A stretch of 64,000 bases of DNA, from positions 7,261,625-7,325,624 of the forward strand of contig OX392542.1 in the NCBI GenBank assembly GCA_947623455.1, read 5' to 3'. Each line of letters opens with the position of its first letter. Within the stretch, counting starts at the first letter, position 1. Shown in pieces: positions 25,431 through 38,025 of this stretch. This stretch comes from Mimachlamys varia (taxonomy: Eukaryota > Mollusca > Bivalvia > Pectinida > Pectinidae). The notes beneath the pieces were generated by a model. The model was not told the DNA's origin. It was given only the letters and a program-made list of their open reading frames with translations, and did no database searches. Both the position numbers and the translations under genes were made by a program.

Positions 25431-25731
25431 GCGACCTTACATTGAAGTTCACAGATCATGTTTCAGCGTCGGGAAAACACGTGATGAATAGGGATAAGAT
25501 TTCAATAGTAATATAGTGATTGAATCTCGAATTTTGTACTATAATTCTATCACGTTACTGTAATACAGCGCCATTAAACTATCTACCAATCACATAACCT
25601 TCCAGATAGTACCATTGTTTTATTTACCAAGCACAGTACCACTGTTGGCTAAGACATCATTTATTCTTCTTGCTTGAAGTAAAATCAAAACAAATCTACT
25701 ATTATCTCCTACTAAAGAGAAATTATTCCCC

Positions 25732-25737
25732 AATAAA
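25732..25737 (+). promoter_or_regulatory. Candidate polyadenylation signal of P450 copy 1
   Basis: First AATAAA after the stop codon, about 300 nt downstream, which gives a plausible 3' UTR. No comparable AATAAA was spotted within 1 kb after copy 2. Confidence 0.4.
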
Positions 25738-26109
25738 TCTACGATCTATTCCAAAGTTGGAGTTAATACAGTATGAGCAGATTTGAAACAGATTTACTAC
25801 ATTCTATTTACTTAAAATTGTTTCTCGAGATCCATACCAGCTTTCATCTTGATACTCTCAGTTTTTCTTGTAGTTCTCCGTTATAAAACTTTCTAAAATG
25901 ATAACATATTTACATATCGGATAAAATTGAAGTTTCCTTGGCACTCTGTCGACCTTTATTTTGTTTCAGCTATTTTTCGTTACTACCTCAAGTTATCGTC
26001 CTTTTCAGACAGATGTTAAGATGGTGTTTTTTAGATGCAGTAATACGAGATAAAGGAAGATTTGCCTCAACATGTAGGAATTATAGCTGATGTTACCGCG
26101 GTGTTATAA

Positions 26110-26960
26110 AAGCAAGATAGCTACGAGTGCTATGTATAGATCAGTAGATAATCCAGTAACAGTAATACAGTAGTACAATGTATAGATCAGTAGATAATCC
26201 AGTAACATTAATCCAGTAGTACAATGTATAGATCAGTAGATAATCTAGTAACAGTAATACAGTAGTACAATGTATAGATCAGTAGATAATCCAGTAACAG
26301 TAATACAGTAGTACAATGTATAGATCAGTAGATAATCCAGTAACATTAATCCAGTAGTACAATGTATAGATCAGTAGATAATCTAGTAACAGTAATATAG
26401 TAGTACAATGTATAGATCAGCAGATAATCCAGTAACAGTAATACAGTAGTACAATGTATAGATCAGTAGATAATCTAGTAACAGTAATATAGTAGTACAA
26501 TGTATAGATCAGCAGATAATCCAGTAACAGTAATACAGTAGTACAATGTATAGATCAGTAGATAATCCAGTAACAGTAATACAGTGGTACAATGTATAGA
26601 TCAGTAGATAATCCAGTAACAGTAGTACAGTAGTACAATGTATAGATCACTAGATAATAAAGTAACAGCAGTACAGTAGTACAATGTATAGATCAGTAGA
26701 CAATAAAGTAACAGCAGTACAGTAGTACAATGTATAGATCACTAGATAATAAAGTAACAGCAGTACAGTAGTACAATGTATAGACCAGTAGATAATCTAG
26801 TAACAGTTATACAGTAGTACAATGTATAAAACAGTAGATTATCTAGTAACAGTAATACAGTAGTACAATGTATAGATCAGTAGATTATCCCGTTACAGTT
26901 ATATAGTAGTGCAATGCATAAATCAGTACATAATCCAGTAACGGTACATTTAATACAGTA
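26110..26960 (+). repeat. 46-bp minisatellite downstream of P450 copy 1
   Basis: About 18 units containing CAGTAGTACAATGTATAGAT, then CAGTAGATAATCCAGTAACAGTAATA, with variants CTAGATAATAAAG and AGCAGTA in the distal third. It starts about 370 nt after the candidate polyadenylation signal. Confidence 0.92.
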
Positions 26961-26984
26961 GTGCCTGTGAACTACATAGTATTT

Positions 26985-27155
26985 TCCAATCCCATAACCT
27001 GTATTAGATATGGAGCATTCGGAGTACATTGTGTTAGCCAATCACATAACCTGTATTAGCCAATCACATACACGTAACCTGTATTCGCCAATCACATAAC
27101 CTATGTTGGCCAATCACATAACCTGTGTTAGCCAATCATATAACCTGTATTAGAT
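26985..27155 (+). repeat. 22-bp CCAAT-containing repeat array
   Basis: About six units of CCAATCACATAACCTGTATT plus AG, with two longer interruptions reading ATATSGAGCAT. A final unit reappears at about 28155-28170, after the TIR element, so the array was split by an insertion. Confidence 0.8.
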
Positions 27156-27172
27156 ATCGAGCATGCGAACTA

Positions 27173-28147
27173 CAGTAAAACCTGGATATAACAAACTTTC
27201 AGGGACCATGCAATTTTTTCCCTATATTCAAATTTTGTAATATGCATTTCAGCATTCAGAGGTGTTGCCAATCGGGAACCGTCGGCACTTTCGTTACGGA
27301 AATTATTTATATGTGTTTGTTATAAATCAAATAAACATGTGTATATCACTGTTAAATATTAATTTTATTTATTTTGATTATTTGAAAAAAAATATCAATA
27401 CACAAATTCCATTTCACAATCTATATACAAAGTTACGTTTATGTAACGATAGGCCTATTACCAATGCGCACGAGTCATGCGCATATAACAGTCATTTCGT
27501 GACAAAAATGGTAATCTTACACTGAAAGGTCTTTTTCGCGATGTTTTTTGGAAGAATGATTTTAAGGCTGCCAAACTGTCAAACAACTCATCTGGTACGT
27601 CCTCCTATGCTTGGAGGCTTAATTGAACATTAGACAAATTTTCCAATGCGTCAACACAAGTCGGAACCGGGCGCGAGTCAACAGTTAGAGATGCATTGAC
27701 TAGTGACCTCTTTCCACGAAACATGAAGCATGTTAATCGCATGCAAAACATTCATTTGGACATATGTAATGTTTTTCTCGTAACAGGACAGATTGTGTTT
27801 GATGAGTTTTTGTCTGTATCGGTATACGAACACTATTCAGAAGATAAGTGTTCACGAGTTGTGTATACTTATGGGTACTTATTAATTCAACCGTCACGGG
27901 CCTCCTACTTTTCCGATCATTGCCTTACGAACACACCCGAGAAGTGCCGAGTACGTACCATCCGGTGCAAAAATCACTCGCGGGACCACAAAATATGTTC
28001 GTTAAAAACTAATTTTCGCTACAGGCAATTTCGTATCAAGCATATTTATTTGGTAAGAACAAAGAAGGAGATTGCCGGGGATAATTATTTTGTTCGTAAT
28101 AAGCGAATTTTCGTAACAAACCGGTTCGTAATAGAAAGGTTTTACTG
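27173..28147. mobile_element. TIR element resembling a pogo/Tigger-type non-autonomous transposon
   Basis: The left end is CAGTAAAACCTGGATATAAC and the right end, reverse-complemented, is CAGTAAAACCTTTCTATTAC. A TA dinucleotide precedes the left end; the right TA is not intact. Inner right sequence has repeated TTCGTAAC/ATTACGAAC motifs. It interrupts the CCAAT array. The 154-codon frame at 27696-28160 runs through the right TIR and shows no transposase motif. Confidence 0.6.
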
Positions 28148-28169
28148 CCCATGGTATTAGCCAATCACA

Positions 28170-29605
28170 TAAAATGTGAAACAGCGCGAAAGAATGTGGC
28201 AAATAAATACAATACAAATAAAATATAATAAGATTTCGGTTTTGTTTATTGTTTGTCATAAATAGAGATTGTGCTCAATACAATCAAATACTTAACTGTT
28301 TGAATGTGCAAAATTTGTATAATCACGTATCTGCCTCTATATAGGTTAGGGTTCTGGGTGTTAAGAAAAGGGGGTTCCAAAGTTTACATGGTCACGCTAG
28401 AAGACTGGTAGTAAACGAATAAAAACAATTAATGATAGCATTTCTCAAATTTTCATTTTGATGGGAATTTGTATTATTATCAAATGCTCATTCCATTTTC
28501 CTTAAAGGGACTAAATGGTTATCTATCAGTGTTCGCAGATGATAAAAAGTGCTATAACTTTTAAAAGTATCATAAAAGTTATGTACTTGCTGTTAATTAT
28601 AAAGTCCACCAGTTAGCATGATCTTTTTTAGAAAAATGCAAAAATACAAAAATAAATTTTGCGACCCCTCCTAATTCATACAATACTGTTCGGGAAAGTG
28701 TAAGCAATGTCATTGCGCATGCGCTTTGTGGGAAATTAGAAAATCATAACAAAGCAGATACAGCTGAGGCAAAGGAGTCCATAATCTTACCTGACTGAAA
28801 GTGCGACGAAAGAAAGGAAACGGGCTGGAGGACAAGATTCTATTTTGGGGACACTGTAGAAAGATCGCATCGCTATAATTTGGCATATGGAAAATAAAAG
28901 GACACACATTTATTGGGGCACCAGAGGGGGATACAGGATCAGTATATGTAATATATGTAAGCCTGGTTAATTTATTTTAGCTGTAACATACCGCACCGCT
29001 AGAGAGGTCGCTCTACATGTACCTCACTCGTTTGAGCGGAAGATTAGTAGCCAGAGGTTCTGTGTTCCACTGTTTTTGCAATTGCATGTTTTTCAGTGTA
29101 AAACTAATCAAACTTTCATGTCTCCAATAACTGCGAAAAACCATTTTACAATTTTTTTCTAAAGTCATTTCTATTTAACACATTTATTTCATTGCAGTTA
29201 ATAGATCACTTAATTCAATTAAAATTAGCTTAGAATCATAGCTCTTCAGTGTATGAACAAACACATATTACATTGTATCATTTGTAAATTAGTAACTCAA
29301 ATAAAAGATTAATAAGTTAAAGTCTTTTTTATCACAAGGAAGTTGATGTGGAATTCTTAATCATGTAGTGGATGAACACTTTGAAAGTTCCATATACAAT
29401 CTAGGGTGTCACAAGTTGTTCCTATGGTCCTCTAACCACCTGTGATAGTGAAAAAAGTACTTAGAGTAAAGAATTGAAGCACATGTGGCACTACGAGCAA
29501 TTCTCTCAATTTGCTCGTTTACATGCAAGGAAGAAAAACAATGTACAACAAAGCAAATGTAACAATATTGTAATACTTTAAAGAATGCCAATAAAGATAC
29601 TCATG
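28170..29605. other. Non-coding stretch
   Basis: No gene or complete element recognised. Sequence is AT-rich with scattered short frames lacking domain features. Confidence 0.45.
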
Positions 29606-29609
29606 TGTC

Positions 29610-29873
29610 CTAGATCAATGGCCAAATTTAGTGTCCATCTATCCCAGCATGGTGCCAGCAAAATGTTAGTAACCTTGGCCCTTTAGTTACTCAGAGGAAT
29701 CGTTTGGAATATTTTCCAATTTTGTAGCCCTTCATTTAAGAATGCTATAGGCCAAATATCACTAGCCTGGGTCTTTCAGTTATTGAGAAGAGTCGTTTGG
29801 AAGAAAAGTGTATGCATGGCGTAGGACGACGGACGCTGGACGATGGCTATAGGTCGGGTCAGATGACCTAAAA
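29610..29873 (+). mobile_element. Degenerate 3' end of the GGCCC-hairpin, tandem-repeat element family
   Basis: Contains GAGAAGAGTCGTTTGGAAGA, then GACGACGGACGCTGGACGAT, then GGTCAGATGACCTAAAA. These are in the same order as the last monomer, GACG tract and terminal GGTGAGCTAAAA of the 2797-6872 element. The hairpin is eroded. Confidence 0.55.
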
Positions 29874-30339
29874 TTACTCATAATCATTCACACATACTTT
29901 CAAATTTAACAGCCCAGCTTATTCTGCTATCTTAGTAAAGCGTGGCTTCTAAATTAAAGAACTTAAAGTTTTTGGATAATATGCTACAACTGAGAATCTA
30001 GTAAATATAGGCATACATAGACCTAATGTTATAAATCATAGCCTATAGCTTGATTAAAACATATTTTGTTGATCATCATTTGGATTGGGCACAAGTTATT
30101 GAACTTATGTATATAAAAAACCTATAGCTAGCTGTTCGATAGCAGTGTCTGCCGATAGCAAAGATATCAAAGTTGAAATCGTCATACAAAACGTTGTCGG
30201 GGAGATTGGTATATGTATACATTAAACAGGCCAAATTGTTAATCTAACATTCACACATGAAACTTGGCCTGTAGAATTATTTTATAAACTTGTAGTTCGG
30301 TAATCCTTGGAACTATTTATACTGATTTTTTTTTTACAA

Positions 30340-31020
30340 AACTTGCCTTTTCCATGCGTTTTTTCAGTTAATAATAGTGAAATCCTTAATTGTCCAACCC
30401 ATGCAAATGAGACATGTGTTTACAAACATCTCTGAGCACTCTGAACCCATGGAGCATGCGTTTGTGTTCAGCTAAACAAATTCCCCTTCAGAGCCCCTGT
30501 GTGTGCGAGCTTTCAATAATATCTGCCTTTGGTTAGTTTGAAGTATATATACATGTATACCAACACAATTTTTCGTGGAATCTAATAATAATTATATATA
30601 TCATAGCTGTTGACAACGTTTTTCGTAAATTTAACATATCCTTTAAAGAAATACTTGTGAAATCAAACTCTACGTGTCCTCACGTCCTATTGTTTATCGA
30701 TGAAGCAGAAGACGCTTACTCTTCCGGATCACCTGGTCTTATTCACTTGTGTTTTTACGAGAGTCTCCATGTAAATCTTTCCTTTGTTCCTATTTTGCCC
30801 CTAGTTTCAGCGATTTTTAGTTCGGATTATGGTTTTGTTGACGCTTTGGTATTCTCTAATTTTTTTTTGTTTACAACACGCATACGTTTGGTTGAGCCAG
30901 GTGGCGCGGTTATTTCGTGCTATATTTTGATGTCGCTATATTTTGCGATAGCTTTTCGAATAATTAAACTGACCACATCGGACATCGGCTACACGGTATC
31001 TAAGTATCAATAGGGACGTA
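30340..31020. repeat. Old dispersed repeat, copy 1 (related to 57105-57800)
   Basis: It shares CCATGCGTTTT near the left, CATCTCTGAGCAC versus GTCTCCGAGCAC, GAGCTTTCAATAATA versus CAGCTTTCAATACTA, and GTCGCTATATTTTG/ATTAAACTGACCACA versus GTCGCTATATATTTG/ATAAAACTGGTCACA with 57105-57680. A Penelope-like 3' fragment (30680-30870) sits inside it. No coding function seen. Confidence 0.5.
30680..30870 (+). mobile_element. Penelope-like element 3' fragment
   Basis: Contains ATCGATGAAGCAGAAGACGC, CTCTTCCGGATCACCTGGTC, CATGTAAATCTTTCCTTTGT and the terminal TTTGGTATTCTCT. This is the reverse complement of the 3' tail of the element at 31960-34660. It is a 5'-truncated copy on the + strand. Confidence 0.75.
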
Positions 31021-31299
31021 AATGTGAGAGGGAACGGTCACTGTCGCCTTCCGCTTGTATATATCTAGCAAGATGAATTCACAGTTACCTCCCCTGATTT
31101 TTAGCGTCTCTAGCGTTTTCCGCATGGCTTCCATGCCGCTTCCATGATCGAAGAAATTGTCGTGAAAACAGACCACTTGAAGTAAGTATTCCACCATCAT
31201 AACGGTTCACTGTTGATACAAGTTGTTTAGTATGGATGGCGTTAACGCCTGTGATTTTGGTCATATTTTTGTTTCTCTCGCAGTTATGGAGATGGAGAT

Positions 31300-31960
31300 C
31301 CAAAAAATGACCGCCCAGTCATGAATGTAAATAACACGCATCTGGGAAATACCTACTCTTGTTGTATAGACATTATCTCAATAACTAATCGGCCAATCGA
31401 TTTAATTTATGAACCAATTTAAAGCTGCATGTATTAACACGTTTTGTGACAAATTCGTATGATATAAACTAGTTAAATAGGTCATATATAATTGTCAATT
31501 TTACAACATGGCCGCCCAGTGGTGAATGTAAAACTGGGAAATACCTGCTCCGGTGGTGCATCACTTGTCTCATTAACTACTCGGCCAATCAATTTTATTT
31601 TTGAACCTTTTTAAAGCTGAGTTTTTTTCCGTGTTTTACCTTGTTTTTGGATAAAAGTTTTATGATATAAATTAGTTAAATAGTTCATAGATAATTGTCA
31701 TTCTTACAACATGGCCGCCCAGTCGTGAATGGAAATAACACGGGTCTTTGAAATACCTGCTCCGGTTGATAACAGATTATCTCAATAACTACTCGACCAA
31801 TCGATTTAATTTTTGAACCAATTTAAAGCTGAGTGTTTTTCACATGTATTACTGCATGTTTGTGACAAATGTGTATGGTAGAAACTAGTTAAATAGTTCA
31901 TAGATGATTGTCAATCTTATAACATGGCCGCCCAGTCCTGAATAAAAAATAACATAAGAG
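31300..31960 (+). repeat. About 200-bp tandem repeat array (left part)
   Basis: Units begin around ATGGCCGCCCAGT at about 31308, 31508, 31711 and 31925. They share GGGAAATACCTGCTCC, AACTACTCGRCCAATCRAT, AACCAATTTAAAGCTGAG and AACTAGTTAAATAGTTCATA. The array resumes after the Penelope-like element at about 34660. Confidence 0.88.
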
Positions 31961-34660
31961 AATACCGAAGCGTCAACATAATCATAATCCAAACTCAAAA
32001 TCGATTAAACCAGGGGCAGACTTTGAACAAAGGAAAGATTAACATGGAGACCCCTGCAAAAGTACAAGAGAATAAGACCAGGTGTTCCGGAAGAGTAAGC
32101 ACACCAATGAGCATACTCAAAAACGTCTATCTTCATATCACTTAAAGATACAGAATATTTCTCAATGAGACAAAGATGGCGACCATAAAACTTGCCCATA
32201 GTACTGATCAACCTGCATCTCTCGAATCATTGTGTTGTTAGTGTGTTTGTCAGCAGTCGACATCGATCACGAAAATCCCGATATTTAAAGCAAGCCCCGG
32301 AATACCGAATCAACTGCCATATGTACACACCATAGGTTGGAGAAGCAGGGATGTTACTATCAAGAAATGGAAACTTAACGATCAGAAAATTGAAATCATC
32401 ACGTTTATCGTATAGCTTAGTAGTAAGCTGTCCATATTGTCGTAGTTTAAGTAGAGATCGAGAAAAGCAGCTGATGTAGCAGAGTCCGTTGTGTCCTTTA
32501 CTTCAAGTTCAGAAGGGTATATACCATCGACGTGGTCAGCAAACTTCGTGTTGTTTATAGACAACACATCGTCGATATATCTGAAAGTGAAATTAAAAGA
32601 CTTGGCAAGGTTTTTGTTTCCTGTCCTGATTAGATCCTCCACAAATTCAGCCTCGAATGTTTGTTCCCACGGGAATGCCAACAGTCTGCTAGAAAATCTT
32701 TCCTCCGAACTCTACAAAAATGTTGTCGACCAGGAATTCAATCATCCGTACTATATCTTCTTCAATATATTTCCTCTTAGCTTTTGTCTTGTTTTTGACA
32801 AAGTATGCTCCGAGATAGCTCACTACCATATATTTGTATCGTCGTCCGCCTTTCGTAGAAAAAAAGCTCTCATAACAAGAGATCAGAGATGTTCCTTCAA
32901 TTTCATATGAAGTATGGTAGTGTACAGGGTGGAAAAATCAAATGTTTTGAACGAAAAAGACGTTTTTTAAGGAGGGATTGTTCAAGATTGATCAAAAGAT
33001 CTTTCGAGTTTTTCAAAATCCACATCCCATTAATTCCACTTCTGGAGTACACAATGTCACAATACGACTGAAGCCCTGATTGTATAGTACTAAGAATTGT
33101 AGTTAGAAGTTTTGATAATGGCTTGGTCGAGCAATTAGCAGAGACAGCGATAAAACGTTGCTTATAGGATCCTTGTGTAGTTTCGGTATCCAATAAAGAC
33201 AAGGTAGATCAGCATCTTGCTCATTAACCGGTACTTGGAAAGATTGCAATACAGAAGCATGGTTGGACAGTATTTCATCTTTCGAAAAACCGGTCAATGT
33301 GTAAGTAGGGTTACCTTGGTTTATCAAGCAGGTCTAGTTCTTTTTGCAAGCAATGCATGCAATAGCGTTTGCAAACAATGATCAAGTTGTTAGAAGCTTT
33401 GTCTGCAGACACAACCACATACTTATCATGTAGATCGTTGTGTGTTGATCGAATATCGGGGTTAAGAAATGTATCGACTTGTGTTTAGTTTTCATTTTGT
33501 GACGCAAATTGCTTATTCTTTTCTGAATAGAGGACCTGATAGACTTCACCCACTCTGAAAGTGAATCCAATTCAGCATGTTCACGTTTAGTCCATTGTCT
33601 GGCGTAATCTTCAACCGAGTCCATAAGAATCTTGAAATGCACATGCCAATTGATGGATGAAGTCTCTCGATACTTAGGACCTTTCATGAAAAGCTTCCGG
33701 AGCTTTATATTTGGGATAATATTCAGATTACCCGTTACTACAAGCTGGACCATAGCAATATTGAGATGAAGAACATGAACATGCTGAAGGGGGAGTCTTT
33801 CTAAGGTCATCTATATTCAATTGTTGCAATGTTTGCTTGTAATTGAAAAGCTTTGGTGCAATAGGTATAGAATAACTGTAGGAAATAATCGGTGAACTTT
33901 TATATCAGAAGTACGGTGGTATGTTCGCTCGAACAGACGTTTGGTGCAAGATATTGCTGATGTTAATGGCATCAATCCCCTTATAGGCAAATTCGACTTT
34001 CATGAAATGTCGAGTCGACGGTGCCTCTTGCCTGTCCGTTCGCACAGGCTTGAAAAGTCGAATTTCTGCCACATCATCAATAATCTTATGGCGTCTCGAC
34101 GCTAGTTTCCACAGGTCACCCGGAACATGTTTTATTTGGGTCATTTGCAGAGTTCGTAATGTAGTCCGGGGAAGTGAATACAACGTTGTCCTGACGTGGT
34201 TTACACCTAATGGTCAAGATCAAGTATCCATCAGATCTTCAAACTTCACGTTGTATTCCGTAGGACTATTGTAATGACGATGGCCATGACTACGCTGACG
34301 TCTCGTTTGAGGGGTAAACAAAGACATGATATTTGTTTGACTGCATCCAGGACTCCATAAGTTTCCCACTGAATCCATACGATCATTGCATCCATATGGC
34401 ATAGCACTGGCAAGAAGTCTTATGTGGTATTCCTCACGCTGTCTACGGTACAGAGTGCTGAGTGTGGAATTATTTGTAGGGTGATAAATATTTTCCAGAA
34501 TACGGACTTTCATGGAAAGAATAGAATGGTCGGGGAGTTTGAAATGTTGATACAAACATTGATGCTCGTCCCGGTTAACAGCCGAACGATGACCATTCAT
34601 TCTTTGTCGTAACTGGCCTTTGGTTTCACCCACATAAATTAAACCACAAAGCGATTTGTC
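31960..34660 (-). pseudogene. Permuted-domain Penelope-like retroelement (N-terminal GIY-YIG, C-terminal RT), decayed
   Basis: Read on the minus strand from about 34660. A CCHH-type GIY-YIG endonuclease comes first: CDKSLCGLIYVGETKG, an Arg-rich GQLRQRMNGH, then QHFKLPDH. A linker with the CSC motif follows (33773-33781), then GPKYRETSSINW and VEDYARQW, then RT pieces: WIPKLHKDP, a CSTKPLSKLL stretch, FDFSTLYTT and the catalytic YIDD (32568-32579), ending in a C-terminal VFEYAH. The endonuclease precedes the RT, the reverse of canonical Penelope and as known for Naiad/Chlamys-type elements. It is broken by several frameshifts, a UAG in the FQQ motif region, a small deletion after the VGIP-like motif and four in-frame UGAs. 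The 5' end is truncated in the zinc-finger region, inside the 200-bp array. Confidence 0.88.
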
Positions 34661-35240
34661 ACAAATGTGTATGGTAGAAACTAGTTAAATACTTCACAGA
34701 TGATTGTCAATTTTACACCATGGCCGCCCAGCCTCTGTAATAAACATTAACGTAGGCTTCATATGTAGAGTATGTAGGCCTATACAATCCCTGTAACTTA
34801 CATGTATTTGGTACAGTACAGCTCCTGTAAAACTTAACATGTACTGGTAAATTGTGGATGGAAATAACACGGGTCTTTGAAATACCTGCACCGGTTGATA
34901 ACAGATTATCTCAATAACTACTCGAACAATCGAATTAATTTTGAACCAAATTAAAGCTGAGTGTTTTTCACATGTTTTGTGACAAATGTCTATGTATTAA
35001 ACCAATTTAAAGCTGAGTGATTTTTCACATGTTTTTGTGACAAATGTGTATGATAGAAACTAGTTAAATACTTCACAGATGATTGTCAATTTTACACCAT
35101 GACCGCCCAGCCTCTGTAATAAACATTAACGTAGGCTTCATATGTAGAGTATGTAGGCCTATACAGTCCCTGTAACTTACATGTATTTGGGACAGTACAG
35201 CTCCTGTAAAACTTAACATTTACTGGTAAATTGTGCATCT
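34660..35240 (+). repeat. About 200-bp tandem array, right part, with a 378-bp re-duplication
   Basis: Resumes with ACAAATGTGTATGGTAGAAA and ATGGCCGCCCAGC at about 34720 and 35098. Both units carry the same extra stretch (TAATAAACATTAACGTAGGC through TTACATGTATTTGG), so a composite unit of about 378 bp was duplicated after that insertion. Confidence 0.8.
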
Positions 35241-38000
35241 GTGTAATGTATACACAGTCCCTGTTATATGCATGCAAAAGTGCACTTGCTAGATACTGTC
35301 TTGTAGTCTCATTATAAAATAGAAGTATGACAAAAAAAGAATGTATATTCATCATGCACATGTCATGTATAGTGGAGCACCTGTTAGATATTTGTACTAT
35401 TGGGTATTATTGTCATCAACAATTATGATTTTAAGATTATATATATATCAATATGAGTTACCTATTGTAATGAGAGTCTAAACATTGATACGATGAAATG
35501 ATTAGTAGACATTAAACTTAAACTTGATCTATTGATGTATTTTCAGGTATATGACCCATGCATATTCAGGAACGTTCCAATCATTTAAATCTCCAGCATC
35601 TGTATGTTGTCGCTGCTTGTGACTAAAAGACATGTTTCAGTGAAGTGCGAAAATTATGACTATCCCATTTCGAATGTATTTGAGAAAATTAAAATTATAG
35701 ATATATAGATTCTGTTTGTGTTATTTTTTAATATAATAAACCTGATCATATCATGCAGCCTTTGGTATAAATTCCTGAACATGAATGTACCATCAACAAG
35801 GGGGGATATTAATTGAAATAACTTTACACAGGTTAATGTAATAATTTGGACCGTATATAAACTTAAGGAAGCAAAGAAATGATACAATCTGCCTAAACAA
35901 GGAATTTATACATAAACATGGTCCCCTAAGTTAGATTACCGGTATGTATAAAAACCATATCGCACACATAGATAGACAGCATGTCTGTTGAACAACATTA
36001 ACCACCCTGTTTTAATCTCTAATCAGAAAAAAATAAACCAAAAACGTGTAAAGAATTTTTTTTTTTCAAAAACTCATATTTATAGCTTGGATATTTTCAG
36101 TTAACGGGAGGCTATCTTGGATTTTGAGTGAATTGTTTATGATCGATAATTTAAGAGAAATACTAGTTACTGGTTGGATCTTTCTCAAAATCTAAATCTA
36201 GTACAAAGACATGAATTCCGAATCTTTTGCCGTGGTAGGCAAGTCGAGAATCGGACGTTTAAAAATGATTCAAAATCATGACTTGGTAGCTACATCTACC
36301 AGACAGTAATATACCTAGACACAGTGGCAAACCCCGTAAATGAAGCCCTTCTAATTCACAACCTCATTATATATACCCAGTATGAAATGATAAACGCAAT
36401 CAACACACGAGTGTTGACATGACAGCGGGAGTAATCCGTTGAGTTACTGCGCAAGCGCACACTGGGGAAAAAACCTATATCGCTAACTTCACGGTTCGGT
36501 GCACAAGTAATAAAGCTCTCGCGATCGCTATACCATCGCCAAACGAGTCAGTGACATATCCCTCTCAGTCTCACATATACGTCACTGGTATCAAGCACGG
36601 ATTCCTTTGTCGAAATATATGTATTTTTTTATTCTAATTTTAAAAACCATGGAATCACTTAATTGTCTCTTATGGTGTTTTTGAAAACAGGTAATATATA
36701 GATACGAAACTTAGTGGGGTAAATTATCAACCATTTATGTGGACCCGATATCCTTCCTTAAAAAGGTGATATTCATTTTCAGCCGTACACCATTTACAGA
36801 GGGTGACATAATTCGCTACGATAAAAGGGTTCATTTTCTAGCATGCGCAGCGGTTAACTAGTATCCCGGCCTAGGTATGGAGATAGCTGAGGTCATGTTA
36901 TATAACGATATATATGTTTAGCATTGGCTTCTCACGGGTAATATCATTGTCAAAGGAAGGTGAAATTTAGTAGAGTGCAAAAATACAACGTATTAGGCGA
37001 GGCCCGCTATATTGATCTTCGTCGACAGCTGGGATAGTTTACACTAGGGCCTATAAAACGCCAGCACAACGGTAAGCACGATTGACCTACATGTTTATAC
37101 AAAGAACAATGACCGACCGAGCATGTTAAGTTTGTAAATATATTTATAGCTCACGCAACTTTTATATTTATTTTTAATCATATCTAGTTATAATCATAAC
37201 AGTAAGAAGTCATCTCAAAGAAGGAAAACAATTAATGGAATTATATACCTCTTATGTGTGAAGAGTATACTGTACATTGTAAGGGAGAAGGGGGTTGGGG
37301 GGGGGGGGGGGGTGCTTGTATTTAGTCATAAAGTCATAAATGGGGAGGGACGAGGGACGGAAACGTATACAGGCCCAATACACGTAACTTCAGGAAATAG
37401 TTCGTGATTCTGAAAAATGCTGAAAATAATCCAGTTGATAACAATGTAAAAAATAAGTCTAAAACGAAGTAAACCTGAGCGGTAACTGACAAGAAACTCT
37501 TGACAGAAAAATCCAAAGAGTTGAAAATAATTCAGGTTGGGCCCACTTTAACAACAAGCCGAAGTTAGAAGACAGCTCAAAATGGACGCGTGTTTACAAA
37601 TACCGAGTTTCAACTGCGTAAGAATCCATCTTGAATATTGCTGATATCAGTTAATTTTAACTAAATCTAACATGAAATTTGTTTATGTCTTGAAATATAT
37701 ATTTGATCATGGATGCATGAAGGCCCGATCACTGGATGTCTGAACACCAAAGACTTTGATAGTTAAATGAAAACAAAATTGATGTGCTAGTTTAAGATCC
37801 TATCACAATTCGCAAATGCCAAGTTGTAAGAACACAGTACAGCAAAGAAAAAATAAACCCAAATACAGAACAAATAAACAAGAACAATGAAAATATTATA
37901 TAGAGTGTATCAAATAATGGGAAATAAATTGAAGAGTTCTATTATAGTTACTGGTAGTCATCTTTTTATGTTTACATGTTATTTATATCTTCTATGTTTC
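35240..38000. other. Non-coding stretch
   Basis: No exon or element recognised. Holds a G run of about 18 near 37296-37312, a TA tract near 35438, and otherwise unique AT-rich sequence. Frames here lack domain features. Confidence 0.45.
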
Positions 38001-38025
38001 ATTAATTTCAATCTGTGCTATCATT

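Noticed and set aside
27696..28160. 154-codon open frame as a gene or transposase
   Set aside because: It runs through the right inverted repeat of the TIR element and has no DDE-type or helix-turn-helix pattern.
30657..31013. 118-codon open frame with hydrophobic segments
   Set aside because: It begins in a Penelope-like 3' tail read in the element's sense direction beyond its coding end and continues into a dispersed repeat.
34214..34222. UGA-x-UGA as a selenocysteine version of the CxC motif
   Set aside because: The real CxC equivalent (CSC) is intact at 33773-33781. The UGA pair aligns elsewhere and is explained as well by CGA to TGA mutation. Kept only as a low-probability item about UGA bias.
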